The notes beneath the pieces were generated by a model. It saw nothing but the letters and a program-made list of their open reading frames with translations. It ran no database searches and was not told the DNA's origin. Shown piece after piece: positions 18,178 to 28,709 of a stretch of 64,000 nucleotides of DNA. Positions within the stretch are counted from its first letter, which is position 1. Each line of letters starts with the position of its first letter. The position numbers were made by a program, and so were the translations under genes. This stretch comes from Vulgatibacter incomptus (lineage in GTDB: Bacteria; Myxococcota; Myxococcia; Myxococcales; Vulgatibacteraceae): positions 1 through 64,000 of the forward strand of contig NZ_CP012332.1 in the NCBI RefSeq assembly GCF_001263175.1, in the 5' to 3' direction.

Positions 18178-20496
18178 ATGGCGTTCGATCCCTCCAAGCT
18201 TCCGTCGCTGCTGAACCCTGAGCAGCTCCGCGCCGCCACGCACACTGGCGGCCCGCTCCTCGTGCTGGCAGGCGCAGGTTCGGGCAAGACCCGCGTGATC
18301 ACCTACCGGATCGCGAACCTCGTGATCGCCCACGGCATCGAGCCGTGGCGGATCCTGGCGGTGACCTTCACCAACAAGGCCGCCGGCGAGATGAAGGAGC
18401 GCCTCGAGAAGCTCCTGGGGCCCACGGCACACGAGGCCTGGATCTCGACCTTCCACGCCACCGGCGCGCGGATCCTGCGCCGGGACGGCGCGGCCATCGG
18501 GATCCCCAGCGGCTTCGTGATCTACGACGACTCCGATCAGCTCGCCGAGATGAAGCGGGTGATGAAGTCGATGGGCGTGGATCCGAAGCTCGTGGATCCG
18601 CGCAAGGTGCTCCACCGGATCGACGACGCGAAGAACCACGGCCGCTCGCCGGACGACCTCGCGAAGCGGCCGGGCTACGACGAGCTCTCGCGCCTGACGC
18701 CCGAGCTCTACCGCCGCTACCAGAAGTCCCTCGCCGCCGCCGGCGCCGTGGACTTCGGCGACCTGCTATCGCGGCTCGTGGAGCTCTTCGAGAAGGCGCC
18801 GGACGTCCTGCAGAAGTACCGGAACCGCTTCCGGCACGTGCTGGTGGACGAGTTCCAGGACACCAACCGCGTGCAGTATCGCCTGCTGCAGATGCTGGCG
18901 GGCGACGGGCGCGGCCTCTGCGTGGTGGGCGACGACGACCAGGCGATCTACCGCTGGCGCGGCGCGGACGTCACGAACCTGCTCTCCTTCCCCCAGGACT
19001 TCGCCGGGGCCGAGGTGGTGAAGCTCGAGCAGAACTACCGCTCGACCCAGACGATCCTCGACGCCGCCCACGCGGTGATCGCCCACAACCCGACGCGGAT
19101 GGACAAGCGCCTCTGGACGGAGGAGAGCGGCGGCGCGCCCCTCGAGCTCGTGGTCGCCCGGGACGAGAGGGACGAGGCGCAGCAGGTGGCCGACCGGGTG
19201 CGCGCGGCGCTGCGCGACGGCGTCGACGCCGCCGAGGTCGCGGTCTTCTACCGGACCAACGCCCAGAGCCGCGTGATCGAGGAGGCCTTCCGCCTCGGCC
19301 GGATCCCGTACGCGGTGGTTCGGGGACGATCCTTCTACGACCGCGCCGAGGTGAAGGACCTCGCCTCCTACCTGCGGCTCGCGGTGAACCCCCTCTCGAG
19401 CGCGGACGCCCTTCGCGTGATCAACAAGCCGGCCCGGGGCATCGGCGACACCACCGTGGGCCGGATCGAGGCGGCGGCGGAGGAGTGGGGCGTCGGGATC
19501 GTGGACGCGTGCCGGCAGTCGGCGCAGATCCCCGGGCTGAACGCCTCGGCGCAGGGCAAGGCCCGCTCGTTCGCGCAGCTCGTGGGCAAGCTCGCCCTCG
19601 AGGCGGCCAACGGATCCGCCGGTGCAGCTGCCGAGGCGGCCCTGAAGCTCTCCGGCCTCGAGGATGCGTACCTGGCCGAGGGGAGCGACGAGGCCGTCGA
19701 TCGCCTGGACAACCTCCGCGAGCTCGTGGGCGCGGCCAAGGAGTGGGACCAGACCTGGACGCCGCCGATCGACCCGGACGAACCCGAGGCCGAGGGGCCG
19801 ACGCCGCTCGCCGCCTTCCTGGAGCAGCTCGCCCTCCTGGGCGACGCCGACGAGAAGATCGCCGGCCCGAAGGTGGCGCTGATGACGCTCCACGCGTCAA
19901 AGGGCCTGGAGTTCGAGCGGGTCTTCCTCACCGGAATGGAGGAGACCGTCTTCCCCCACTCGCGGGCGCTGGGCGACGAGGGCGGCATCGAGGAGGTCGC
20001 CGAGGAGCGGCGCCTCTGCTACGTCGGCTTCACACGGGCCAAGCGCCGCCTGGTGCTCTCGCTGGCCCGCAGCCGCGTGCTCTTCGGCAACCTGCGCTTC
20101 AACGAGGCCTCGCGCTTCCTGGGCGAGGTGCCGAGGGAGCTCTTCGGCATCAAGGGGGCGGCCAAGCCTTCGCGGCAGACGGGGGTCCACGTCGTCTACG
20201 ACGACGCTCGGGGCGAGCCCGAGATCGACCTCGGCGACGACGACGGCTTCGAAGACCGCTACCAGGTCGACTACTCCTTCGATCAGCGGCCTGCCCCTCG
20301 GCAGCCCGAGATCCGCAGGGCGGTCGTCCGGGCTCCCGCTCCCGACACAGGCGCCCCGTTCCGGATCGGGATGCCGGCCCGTCATCCCAGCTTCGGCGTC
20401 GGCATGGTGGAGGGGATCGACGGCGACAAGGTCGCCGTGCGGTTCCCGGGGGTCGGGGTGAAGCGGGTCGTGGCCCGCTTCCTCCAGGCGGTGTGA
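18178..20496 (+). CDS. uvrD: UvrD/PcrA-type DNA helicase
   Basis: Superfamily 1A 3'-to-5' DNA helicase (772 aa from ATG 18178) for nucleotide-excision or mismatch repair and replication-fork maintenance. Motifs in order: LNPEQLRAA, Walker A AGAGSGKTRVITYR, FTNKAAGEM, the Walker B region VLVDEFQDTN, GDDDQAIYRWRGAD, LEQNYRST, VAVFYRTNAQSR, LMTLHASKGLEFERVFL, and EERRLCYVGFTRAKRRL. The C-terminal RHPSFGVGMVEGIDGDKVAV resembles the small PcrA/UvrD C-terminal domain. The frame stays open far upstream, but residues before 18178 do not resemble helicase. Its stop overlaps the next gene. Confidence 0.95.
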   Translation: MAFDPSKLPSLLNPEQLRAATHTGGPLLVLAGAGSGKTRVITYRIANLVIAHGIEPWRILAVTFTNKAAGEMKERLEKLLGPTAHEAWISTFHATGARILRRDGAAIGIPSGFVIYDDSDQLAEMKRVMKSMGVDPKLVDPRKVLHRIDDAKNHGRSPDDLAKRPGYDELSRLTPELYRRYQKSLAAAGAVDFGDLLSRLVELFEKAPDVLQKYRNRFRHVLVDEFQDTNRVQYRLLQMLAGDGRGLCVVGDDDQAIYRWRGADVTNLLSFPQDFAGAEVVKLEQNYRSTQTILDAAHAVIAHNPTRMDKRLWTEESGGAPLELVVARDERDEAQQVADRVRAALRDGVDAAEVAVFYRTNAQSRVIEEAFRLGRIPYAVVRGRSFYDRAEVKDLASYLRLAVNPLSSADALRVINKPARGIGDTTVGRIEAAAEEWGVGIVDACRQSAQIPGLNASAQGKARSFAQLVGKLALEAANGSAGAAAEAALKLSGLEDAYLAEGSDEAVDRLDNLRELVGAAKEWDQTWTPPIDPDEPEAEGPTPLAAFLEQLALLGDADEKIAGPKVALMTLHASKGLEFERVFLTGMEETVFPHSRALGDEGGIEEVAEERRLCYVGFTRAKRRLVLSLARSRVLFGNLRFNEASRFLGEVPRELFGIKGAAKPSRQTGVHVVYDDARGEPEIDLGDDDGFEDRYQVDYSFDQRPAPRQPEIRRAVVRAPAPDTGAPFRIGMPARHPSFGVGMVEGIDGDKVAVRFPGVGVKRVVARFLQAV

Positions 20497-21017
20497 CCTT
20501 GGAGAAGATCTTGATCAGCGCGTGCCTGCTCGGGCAGCGGGTCCGCTTCGACGGGGCCGCCGCGCAGGTCGAGGACGAGCTCCTCACGCGCTGGATCGAG
20601 GAGGGGCGGCTGGTGGCGATCTGCCCGGAGGTGTCGGGCGGGCTTCCAGTGCCCAGGCCCTCGGCGGAGCTCCGCGGAGGCTCGGGCGCCGACGCGCTGG
20701 ACGGTCGCTCACTCGTAGTGACCGCATCGAACACGGACGTTTCGGAGCATTTTCTGGCGGGAGCCCGGGCGGCCCTGGAGCTCGCCCAGCGCCACCGGAT
20801 CCGGGTCGCCGTGCTCAAGGATCGCAGCCCGTCCTGCGGGAGCCTGCAGATCTACGACGGGAGCTTCACCCGTACCCGAATCGGTGGAGAGGGCGTCACC
20901 GCTGCGCTCCTGCGCCGCAGCGGGATCCGGGTGTTCAGCGAGGCGGAGCTTCCCGCCGCCGCGGCAGCCCTCGCCGAGCTGGAATCGGCTCTCAGTGGAG
21001 CAGCGCCGCGTCGGTGA
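20493..21017 (+). CDS. DUF523 protein, TudS thiouracil desulfidase-like
   Basis: A 174-aa DUF523 protein. The three conserved Cys positions of the family are visible: SACLLGQRVRFDG, AICPEVSGGLPVPRPSAE, and LKDRSPSCGS. Characterised relatives (TudS) use a Cys-ligated [4Fe-4S] cluster to remove sulfur from thiouracil or 4-thiouridine compounds; this activity is inferred for this gene. GTG 20493 overlaps the uvrD stop (GTGA), indicating translational coupling; TTG 20499 is an alternative start. Its end overlaps the convergent CBS gene by about 25 bases. Confidence 0.8.
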   Translation: MTLEKILISACLLGQRVRFDGAAAQVEDELLTRWIEEGRLVAICPEVSGGLPVPRPSAELRGGSGADALDGRSLVVTASNTDVSEHFLAGARAALELAQRHRIRVAVLKDRSPSCGSLQIYDGSFTRTRIGGEGVTAALLRRSGIRVFSEAELPAAAAALAELESALSGAAPRR

Positions 21018-21414
21018 GGGCGTGGAGCTCGTGGGCGTCCACTTCGCGCGCCGCCTGACGGATGTCGCGAGTGCCGATGAGGCCGACCACCCGATCCGAC
21101 TCGAGCACGGCGATCCACCTCGAGCGCGCCTCGTCCATCCGCTTCAGCGCTACCGCGACCGGATCGTCCGGCTCGCACGAGGGGACGCCGCGATCGAGGA
21201 TGAGCGTGACGCGGGTGAGCTTCGGGTCGAGGCCCTCGGCCATCACGTCGCGGACGAGCCCCCGCTCGGTGACCATGCCCAGGTAGCGGCCGGTCTCGTC
21301 GGTCACCGGGATCGCGGCGACGTCGGCGCTCTTCAGCTTTCGGACGGCGTCCTGCGCCGTCTCCTCCGGCGCCAGGGTGATCGGGCCCTTCCACATCACG
21401 TCTCGGCATCGCAT
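20992..21414 (-). CDS. CBS-domain pair protein
   Basis: A stand-alone pair of CBS domains (140 aa from ATG 21414). The first spans MRCRDVMWKGPITLAPEETA to PVTDETGRYLGMVTERGLVR, the second VPSCEPDDPVAVALKRMDEA to DRVVGLIGTRDIR. Such proteins usually bind adenosyl nucleotides and regulate a partner enzyme or channel; the partner here is unknown. The frame is open upstream to 21627, but AGAGGAAG just before 21414 and the start of homology-like sequence support the shorter form. It is convergent with the DUF523 gene. Confidence 0.8.
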   Translation of the reverse strand: MRCRDVMWKGPITLAPEETAQDAVRKLKSADVAAIPVTDETGRYLGMVTERGLVRDVMAEGLDPKLTRVTLILDRGVPSCEPDDPVAVALKRMDEARSRWIAVLESDRVVGLIGTRDIRQAAREVDAHELHALTDAALLH

Positions 21415-21614
21415 CGCTGGCTTCCTCTCCCGGGGCTTCCTCACTTGGTCCTCCCGAATATGTGCAGGACCGAACGAGGGATGCTCGGCTGCCAGGGTGT
21501 CGCGCCGGCGGCCAGTGTCGACCGTGCGAAAGCCGCGGAGGAGGCGCGCTTGTCGGCCCTCTTCCGGGTCGCTAGATCGCAGGCTCCCGAGGATGCCGGG
21601 GGGACCCCACACCG

Positions 21615-22856
21615 ATGTCGAGGACACTCGCGCTGATACTTGCGGGCGGCGAAGGACGCCGCCTGGAGCCGCTCACCCGTGATCGGGCGAAGCCGGCGGT
21701 TCCGTTCGGCAGCCGCTACCGCATCATCGATTTCGCCCTGTCCAACTTCGCGAACTCGGGCGTGCTCAAGATCAAGGTGCTCACCCAGTACAAGTCCGAT
21801 TCACTGAACCGGCACATCACGCGCGGCTGGCGACTGGCGGCGATGCTCGACAACTACGTGGAGACGGTGCCGGCCCAGATGCGGACGGGGCCGGAGTGGT
21901 TCAAGGGCTCCGCCGACGCGGTCTACCAGAACCTCAACCTGATCACCGACGAAGAGCCGGACTTCGTCTTCGTCTTCGGCGCCGATCACGTCTACCGGAT
22001 GGACGTGAGGCAGATGCTCCACTTCCACCGGGAGACAGGGGCGGACTGCACCGTTGCTGCGATCCCGATGCCGGTCGCGGACGCGCCGAGCTTCGGCGTG
22101 ATCGAGATGGAGCCGAACGGGCGCATGGTCGGCTTCCAGGAGAAGCCGAAGGTCGAGGCCGCCAAGACCATGCCGAGCGATCCCACGCGGATCCTCGCCT
22201 CGATGGGGAACTACATCTTCACCACCGACGCGCTGGTGCGCGAGATCGTCCGGGACGCCGGACGCGAATCCGCGCACGACTTCGGCAAGTCGATCATCTC
22301 GGAGATGTACAAGCACTCCCGCGTCTTCGTGTACGACTTCGCCCAGAACTCGGTGCCCGGCCAGGGCCCGAAGGAGCGGGGCTACTGGCGCGACGTCGGG
22401 GAGATCGAGACCTACTACCGCTCGAACCTGGACCTGGTGGAAGTGGATCCGGTCTTCAACCTCTACAACGACCGCTGGCCGATCTTCACCGCGCAGCACA
22501 ACTATCCGCCGGCGAAGTTCGTCTTCGCCGATCGCGAGAGCGAGCGGGTGGGCATGGCCACTGACTCCCTGATCTCGGAGGGCTGCATCCTCTCCGGCGG
22601 GAGCGTGCACCGCTGCGTGCTCTCGCCCCAGGTCCGGATCAACTCCTACTCCCAGGTGGAGGAGTCGATCCTCTTCGAGAGGGTGGACATCGGCAGGCGC
22701 TGCCGGATCCGCAAGGCGATCATCGACAAGAACGTGGAGATCCCGCCGGGGACCGTGATCGGCTACGACCCGCAGGAGGATCGCCGCCGGTTCCACGTCA
22801 CCTCCGACGGGATCGTGGTGATCCCGAAGGGCATGCGGATCGAGGGGCAGCGATGA
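21615..22856 (+). CDS. glgC: Glucose-1-phosphate adenylyltransferase
   Basis: ADP-glucose pyrophosphorylase (413 aa), the first committed and normally allosterically regulated step of glycogen synthesis. It has the nucleotidyltransferase start [20 protein letters not shown], then [27 protein letters not shown], the GADHVYRMD catalytic segment, and FQEKP. The C-terminal left-handed beta-helix repeats follow ([20 protein letters not shown], then [14 protein letters not shown]). It opens the glycogen cluster, and its stop overlaps the start of the next gene by 4 nt. Confidence 0.95.
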   Translation: MSRTLALILAGGEGRRLEPLTRDRAKPAVPFGSRYRIIDFALSNFANSGVLKIKVLTQYKSDSLNRHITRGWRLAAMLDNYVETVPAQMRTGPEWFKGSADAVYQNLNLITDEEPDFVFVFGADHVYRMDVRQMLHFHRETGADCTVAAIPMPVADAPSFGVIEMEPNGRMVGFQEKPKVEAAKTMPSDPTRILASMGNYIFTTDALVREIVRDAGRESAHDFGKSIISEMYKHSRVFVYDFAQNSVPGQGPKERGYWRDVGEIETYYRSNLDLVEVDPVFNLYNDRWPIFTAQHNYPPAKFVFADRESERVGMATDSLISEGCILSGGSVHRCVLSPQVRINSYSQVEESILFERVDIGRRCRIRKAIIDKNVEIPPGTVIGYDPQEDRRRFHVTSDGIVVIPKGMRIEGQR

Positions 22857-23185
22857 GCCGTGCTGGCGGAAGGCCGATTGCACGCTTCCGAGGTGGCGCC
22901 GCGGGCGCCGCTTTGGCACATTCCCCCGCCGTGGACGACCTCTTCGCCAAGAAGAAGCGGCGAAAGCCCTTTCTGGCCTTCGGCGCCGGGCTCTTCGGAG
23001 TGCTCGCGGCCGCGTCGATCTTCGACGCGGTGCGGGACGAGCCGCTAATCTTCGCCGGCGAGCCCGTGGGCTCGCTCGTGGAGAGGCTCGGGTACCGGAT
23101 CGGCGCCGCCCTCGTCTGCATCCTGCTCGCCGCCTTCCTCTTTCCGCGCTCCCGCTCGGAAGAGCGGGAGCCGCTCCTGAAATAG
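22853..23185 (+). CDS. Small two-helix membrane protein coupled to glgC
   Basis: A 110-aa protein of unknown function. Its ATG overlaps the glgC stop (ATGA). A GTG at 22932 ([13 protein letters not shown]) could instead be the real start, because the first 26 residues are Arg/Ala-rich. The visible core is a basic segment KKKRRKP, a hydrophobic helix ([20 protein letters not shown]), a short loop, and a second helix ([18 protein letters not shown]) ending in charged residues. It sits between glgC and the GH57 gene, so it is likely co-expressed with glycogen genes. Confidence 0.6.
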   Translation: MSRAGGRPIARFRGGAAGAALAHSPAVDDLFAKKKRRKPFLAFGAGLFGVLAAASIFDAVRDEPLIFAGEPVGSLVERLGYRIGAALVCILLAAFLFPRSRSEEREPLLK

Positions 23186-23206
23186 CGGCAGCGCCGGGGG
23201 GCCACG

Positions 23207-25375
23207 ATGGATCGCGTAGAGGTCGCCTTCCTCTGGCACATGCACCAGCCGCCCTATCGCGACCCCGAGAGCGGGAGCTACGTGCTGCCGTGGGTACGGC
23301 TCCACGCCACCCGCGGCTACCTCGACATGGCGGCGATCCACGAGCGCTTCCCCGGCGTGTCGGCCACCGTGAACTTCTCGCCCGTGCTCCTCGAGCAGCT
23401 CGAGGACTACGCCTCGGGCCGCGCGAACGATCGCTTCCTGGAGCTCTCCGCGAGGCCCCCGCAGGATCTCGCCCTCGAGGAGCGCGCCTTCCTCCTCCGG
23501 ACGTTCTTCATGGTGAGCTGGGAGCAGGGCGTGCGCCCGATCCCGCGGTACCGCGAGCTCCTCCATCGCCGCGGCCTCGAGCTCGAGGGCGTCGACCTGC
23601 GGGAGGTGTCGAGAGCGTTCAGCGTCGACGACCTTCGCGACCTGCAGGTGCTCTTCAACCTCGCGTGGATGGGCTTCGCTGCCCGTGAGCGTGACGACAC
23701 CGTCCGCGAGCTCCTCCGCAAAGGGAGGGACTTCAGCGAGAGCGACAAGCAGGCGCTCCTCGAGGCCCAGCGCCGCCTGGTCGGCTCGGTGATCCCCGCC
23801 TGGCAAAAGGTCGCCTCCGGCGGCATGGTGGAGATCTCCGCCACCCCCTACTTCCACCCGATCCTCCCGCTCCTCTGCGACTCGGACGCGGCGAAGGTCG
23901 CGCTGCCGGATGCGCCGCTGCCGCCGAGGCTTCGCGCGCCCGAGGATGCGCGGGAGCAGGTGAGGCGTGCACGCGACCAGGTCTCGACGATCTTCGGCGC
24001 GCCGCCGGCGGGGATGTGGCCCGCCGAGGGGAGCGTGTCGCCCGAGGCCCTCGAGGTCTTCGCCGCCTCCGGCGTGCGCTGGCTCGCGTCGGACGAGGAG
24101 GTCCTCCTCCGCTCGCTGCCGGCCGGCGCAAACCGTGAAAAATCCCTCTACAGGCCGTGGAGGGTGCGCGCCGGCGACGGCGAGGTGGCGATGGTCTTTC
24201 GCGATCGGGGCCTCTCCGACGCCATCGGCTTCCGCTACGCGCGCAGCCCGGCGAAGGACGCGGTCTCGGGCTTCCTCGGGGACCTCTCCCGCATCGCGGA
24301 CGCCAGGCCGGCGGGAGAGGAGCTTCCGCTCGTTTCGGTGATCCTCGACGGCGAGAACCCGTGGGAGTACTTCCCCGACTCGGGCCGCGACTTCCTAATG
24401 GAGCTCTACTCGCGCCTCGAGGCGAGGGAAGCCGGCGTGGTCTCCACCTCGATCGGGCGGCGGATCGCCCGCGGCGTCCCGGCGGACCGCCTGGAGCGGA
24501 TCCATTCGGGCTCGTGGATCGAGGGGAGCTACCGGATCTGGATCGGCCAGCCGGAGTCCAACGCGGCTTGGGCGCTCCTCGGCGAGGCCCGCGCCGCGCT
24601 CCAGGAGGCGCGGGAGCGGCTTGCGCCCCACGAGCGGATCGCCGCTGCGGAGGAGCAGCTCCTCGCCGCCGAGGCCTCCGACTGGTTCTGGTGGTACGAC
24701 GAGGACTTCGTGACCGAGACGAAGGCGGAGTTCGACCGCCTCTTCCGAACCCGGATCCAGGCCACGTTCCGCGCGCTCGATCGGCCGATCCCCGCCGCCG
24801 CGCTCAGCCCGATCGGGGACGGCTCCGCCACGGCGGGCGAGCCCCTCTCGACGCTGCGGGGGCCGAGTGGTTTCATCCATCCAGTCCTCGACGGCGAGGT
24901 CTCGAGCTGGAAGGAGTGGCTCGGCGCCGGGATCTTCGAGGCCTCCCAGGCCAGGCAGAGCGCGATGCACCAACGGGCGGGGGTGTTCACGAGCCTGCGC
25001 TTCGGCTTCGACCTGGACACGCTCTATCTGCGCGTGGACCCGATGTGGGATGAGAGAGCACATTCAACCATGGACGGGCTCCGCATCGACCTGCAGGTGG
25101 ACAAACGAGACCTCGACCTCCGATGCCGGCTCACCGAGGGAGCGCTCTTGCCGTATAGTGAGGAGTTGGGACGCCATGTGGGAAAGGGGTTTTTCCACAC
25201 GGTGGTGGAGTTGGCGGTTCCGTTCGCCGAGCTGGGGCTCGAGCCGGGGCAGCGGATCTCCATGGCGGTGAGGGGGACCCGCGGCGAGGTAGAGGTCGAG
25301 CGAATCCCGCTGGAGGGGTGGATCGTGCTGGACGTGCCCGACGAGAGCTTCGAGCTGCGCATGTGGAAGGTCTAG
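23207..25375 (+). CDS. Glycoside hydrolase family 57 protein
   Basis: A 722-aa GH57 enzyme, a family of amylases, 4-alpha-glucanotransferases and branching enzymes with a (beta/alpha)7 barrel. The start VAFLWHMHQPPYRDPESGSY is the family's first motif. ATVNFSPVLLEQLEDY, GGMVEISATPYFHPILPLL, GMWPAEGSVSPEAL (the region of the catalytic nucleophile Glu) and ILDGENPWEYFPDSG (the catalytic Asp region) follow. A C-terminal beta-rich part includes FGFDLDTLYLRVDP. The exact activity is not readable. Its position between glgC and glgA suggests glycogen remodelling or breakdown. There is no obvious signal peptide, so it is probably cytoplasmic. Confidence 0.88.
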   Translation: MDRVEVAFLWHMHQPPYRDPESGSYVLPWVRLHATRGYLDMAAIHERFPGVSATVNFSPVLLEQLEDYASGRANDRFLELSARPPQDLALEERAFLLRTFFMVSWEQGVRPIPRYRELLHRRGLELEGVDLREVSRAFSVDDLRDLQVLFNLAWMGFAARERDDTVRELLRKGRDFSESDKQALLEAQRRLVGSVIPAWQKVASGGMVEISATPYFHPILPLLCDSDAAKVALPDAPLPPRLRAPEDAREQVRRARDQVSTIFGAPPAGMWPAEGSVSPEALEVFAASGVRWLASDEEVLLRSLPAGANREKSLYRPWRVRAGDGEVAMVFRDRGLSDAIGFRYARSPAKDAVSGFLGDLSRIADARPAGEELPLVSVILDGENPWEYFPDSGRDFLMELYSRLEAREAGVVSTSIGRRIARGVPADRLERIHSGSWIEGSYRIWIGQPESNAAWALLGEARAALQEARERLAPHERIAAAEEQLLAAEASDWFWWYDEDFVTETKAEFDRLFRTRIQATFRALDRPIPAAALSPIGDGSATAGEPLSTLRGPSGFIHPVLDGEVSSWKEWLGAGIFEASQARQSAMHQRAGVFTSLRFGFDLDTLYLRVDPMWDERAHSTMDGLRIDLQVDKRDLDLRCRLTEGALLPYSEELGRHVGKGFFHTVVELAVPFAELGLEPGQRISMAVRGTRGEVEVERIPLEGWIVLDVPDESFELRMWKV

Positions 25376-25378
25376 AAG

Positions 25379-26278
<900 letters not shown>

Positions 26279-26302
26279 TCGCGGAGCTCGTCGGGGGGAG
26301 CC

Positions 26303-27301
26303 GTGTCCGAGCTGCGCAGGGATCCCATCTCCGGAAGCTGGGTGGTCTTGTCCCGCGAGCGGGGCTTGCGGCCCAGCGACTTCACGCCGCGCTTCTCGAA
26401 GACGGAGGCCTCCTTCTGCCCCTTCTGCCCGGGTAGCGAAGACGCGACCCCGCCCGAGCTCCTCGCCCTCCGTGCGCCGGACGCGCCGGCCGACGTCGGT
26501 CGCTGGACCGTGCGGGCGTTTCCCAACCGCTTTCCCGCGCTTCGCGTGGAGGGTGAGCTCGAGCGGACCGCAGAGGGGCCCTACGATCGCGTGAGCGGGA
26601 TCGGCGCCCACGAGGTGATCGTGGAGACGGTGCGCCACGACGAGACGCTGGCCGACCTCGGCCTCCCCGCGCTCGGCGAAGTGCTCTGGGCTTGGCGCGA
26701 ACGGATCCTCGATCTCGGCCGGGACCTGCGGCTCGCCCACGTCCAGATCTTCAAGAACCACGGGCCCGAGGCGGGCGCCACCATCCTCCACGAGCACAGC
26801 CAGGTGATCGCGCTCCCCGTGGTGCCGAGGGACGTGGCGCTCGAGCGCGAGGAGCAGCAGGCCTGGTTCGGCCGCAAGGAGCGCTGCCTCACCTGCGATA
26901 TCGTCCGCCACGAGCGGAGGGATGGCGAGCGCCTCGTCTTCGAGAACGCCCGCTACGCGGTGCTCTGCCCCTGGGCCCCGCTCAGCCCCTTCGTGCTCTG
27001 GATCGTCCCCAAGGGACACTCGTCGCACTTCGAGGCCATCGAGCGCCACGAGCTCGAGTCGTTGGCGGAGGCGCTGCGGCTCGCCCTTCGCAAGCTCGAC
27101 AAGGCTCTGGAGCGCCCCGCCTACAACTTCGCCCTGCACTCCGGCCCGCTGAGGGGAGCGGCATCGCCGAGCCTCCACTGGCGCCTCGAGGTGGCTCCCA
27201 CGCTCACGGTGCCCGGCGGCTTCGAGCGCGGCACCGGGAGCTGGCTCAACTCCACGCCTCCCGAGGAGGCCGCCGCCTTCCTGCGCAAGGTTCGGGAATG
27301 A
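26303..27301 (+). CDS. galT: Galactose-1-phosphate uridylyltransferase family protein
   Basis: A HIT-superfamily nucleotidyltransferase (332 aa) that would exchange UMP between UDP-glucose and galactose-1-phosphate. It starts at GTG 26303 with MSELRRDPISGSWVVLSRER. A zinc site CPFCPG is near residue 36, the FPNRFPAL segment follows, and the active site is HEHSQ (family HPHxQ), preceded by FKNHGPEAGATILH. A second CxxC is CLTC. Pro is replaced by Glu in the active-site motif, as in some non-enterobacterial members. It overlaps glgA (ATGA), so a role in feeding hexose-1-phosphates to the glycogen pathway, or a different nucleotide specificity, is possible. Confidence 0.85.
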   Translation: MSELRRDPISGSWVVLSRERGLRPSDFTPRFSKTEASFCPFCPGSEDATPPELLALRAPDAPADVGRWTVRAFPNRFPALRVEGELERTAEGPYDRVSGIGAHEVIVETVRHDETLADLGLPALGEVLWAWRERILDLGRDLRLAHVQIFKNHGPEAGATILHEHSQVIALPVVPRDVALEREEQQAWFGRKERCLTCDIVRHERRDGERLVFENARYAVLCPWAPLSPFVLWIVPKGHSSHFEAIERHELESLAEALRLALRKLDKALERPAYNFALHSGPLRGAASPSLHWRLEVAPTLTVPGGFERGTGSWLNSTPPEEAAAFLRKVRE

Positions 27302-28704
27302 GCACGATCGTCTTCGCGTCGGCGGAAGTCGCCCCGTACTCCAAGACCGGCGGTCTCGGCGACGTGGCCGGCGCCTTGCCACGGGCCCTCGTCAAGAGGG
27401 GCCACGAGCTCCTGGTCGTGACGCCGCTCTACGGCAGCGTCGATCGGGAGCGGCACGCCCTGCGGCTCCTCGACGAGCGGATCCCCGACGCCCGCCTCTA
27501 CGAGGCGACGCTGGACGGGGTGCGCACGATCTTCTTGGAGAACGAGGCGCTCTACGGGCGGACCGGCGTGTACGGTGAGGGAGGCGAGGGCTATCCCGAC
27601 AACGCCCAGCGCTTCGGCTTCTTCTCGCGAGCGATCCTGCCCGTGGCCGACGCGCTCCTCCCGGCGCCCCCGGACGTCGTGCACCTCAACGACTGGCAGA
27701 CGGGGCTCGCCGCCCTGGACCTGGCGCGCCGCCGGGGCTCCAGGGCTGGCCTCACCAGGAGCGTCTTCACGATTCACAACCTCGGCTACCAGGGCGTCTT
27801 CCCAAAGGATGTGGTGGAGGAGCTGGGGATCGGCTGGGACGCGTTCACGCCGGAGGGACTCGAGTTCTACGACCAGGTCAACTTCCTCAAGGCGGGCCTG
27901 GTCTTCTCCGACCTCGTCACCACCGTCTCGCCCACCTACGCCCGGGAGATCCAGGAGCCGGAGGAGGGCTTCGGCCTCGACGGCGTCCTGCGGAGCCTCG
28001 ATGGCCGACTCACGGGGATCCTGAACGGCATCGACACCCGGGAGTGGGATCCCGCCAGGGATCCACACCTGGCCGCGCGGTTCTCGGACGCCGATCTCTC
28101 GGGGAAGGCCGCCTGCCGTGCGGCGCTCTGCCGCGAGCTCTCGATCGACGAGGCGGGCGCGATGGTGATCGGGATCGTCTCCCGCTTCGCCGCCCAGAAG
28201 GGCTTCGACGTCGTCCTCGAGGCCCTGCCCGACCTCTTGGAGCGCGACGTCCGCCTCGCCATCCTGGGGAGTGGCGAGCACCGCTACGAGCACTGGCTCC
28301 AGAGGGCCGCCCTGGAGTACCCCGGGCGAATCGGCGTGAAGGTGGGCTTCCACGAGGGGCTCGCTCACCGGATCTACGCGGGCAGCGACGCCTTCCTGAT
28401 GCCCTCGCTCTACGAGCCCTGCGGGCTCAGCCAGCTCTACGCCCTGCGCTACGGGAGCGTCCCCATCGTCCGCGCCACCGGCGGCCTCGCCGACACCGTG
28501 GAGGAAGCGAGGGACGGCGGCGGCACGGGCTTCCTCTTCGACTCCTTCACCGCCGAGGCGCTCGTCGGCGCCGTCGACCGCGCGCTGTCCGCTTTTCGCT
28601 CGCCCGAGCGTTGGTACGGTGTGGTGCAGCGGGGCCGGTCGAAGGACTTCTCCTGGGACGCTTCCGCGCGTGCCTACGAGGAGGCCTACCGCTCCATTCG
28701 TTGA
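27298..28704 (+). CDS. glgA: Glycogen synthase (ADP-glucose)
   Basis: GT5 glycogen synthase (468 aa). Diagnostic stretches: VFASAEVAPYSKTGGLGDVA (the KTGGL ADP-glucose site), TPLYG, HLNDWQTGL, FTIHNLGYQGVF, ILNGIDTREWDP, GIVSRFAAQKGFDVVLEALP, and PSLYEPCGLSQLYALRYGS (GT-B catalytic and donor region). The ATG overlaps the galT stop by 4 nt. It closes the plus-strand glycogen cluster. No glgB is seen in the window, so the GH57 enzyme might supply branching. Confidence 0.96.
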   Translation: MSTIVFASAEVAPYSKTGGLGDVAGALPRALVKRGHELLVVTPLYGSVDRERHALRLLDERIPDARLYEATLDGVRTIFLENEALYGRTGVYGEGGEGYPDNAQRFGFFSRAILPVADALLPAPPDVVHLNDWQTGLAALDLARRRGSRAGLTRSVFTIHNLGYQGVFPKDVVEELGIGWDAFTPEGLEFYDQVNFLKAGLVFSDLVTTVSPTYAREIQEPEEGFGLDGVLRSLDGRLTGILNGIDTREWDPARDPHLAARFSDADLSGKAACRAALCRELSIDEAGAMVIGIVSRFAAQKGFDVVLEALPDLLERDVRLAILGSGEHRYEHWLQRAALEYPGRIGVKVGFHEGLAHRIYAGSDAFLMPSLYEPCGLSQLYALRYGSVPIVRATGGLADTVEEARDGGGTGFLFDSFTAEALVGAVDRALSAFRSPERWYGVVQRGRSKDFSWDASARAYEEAYRSIR

Positions 28705-28709
28705 CGATT

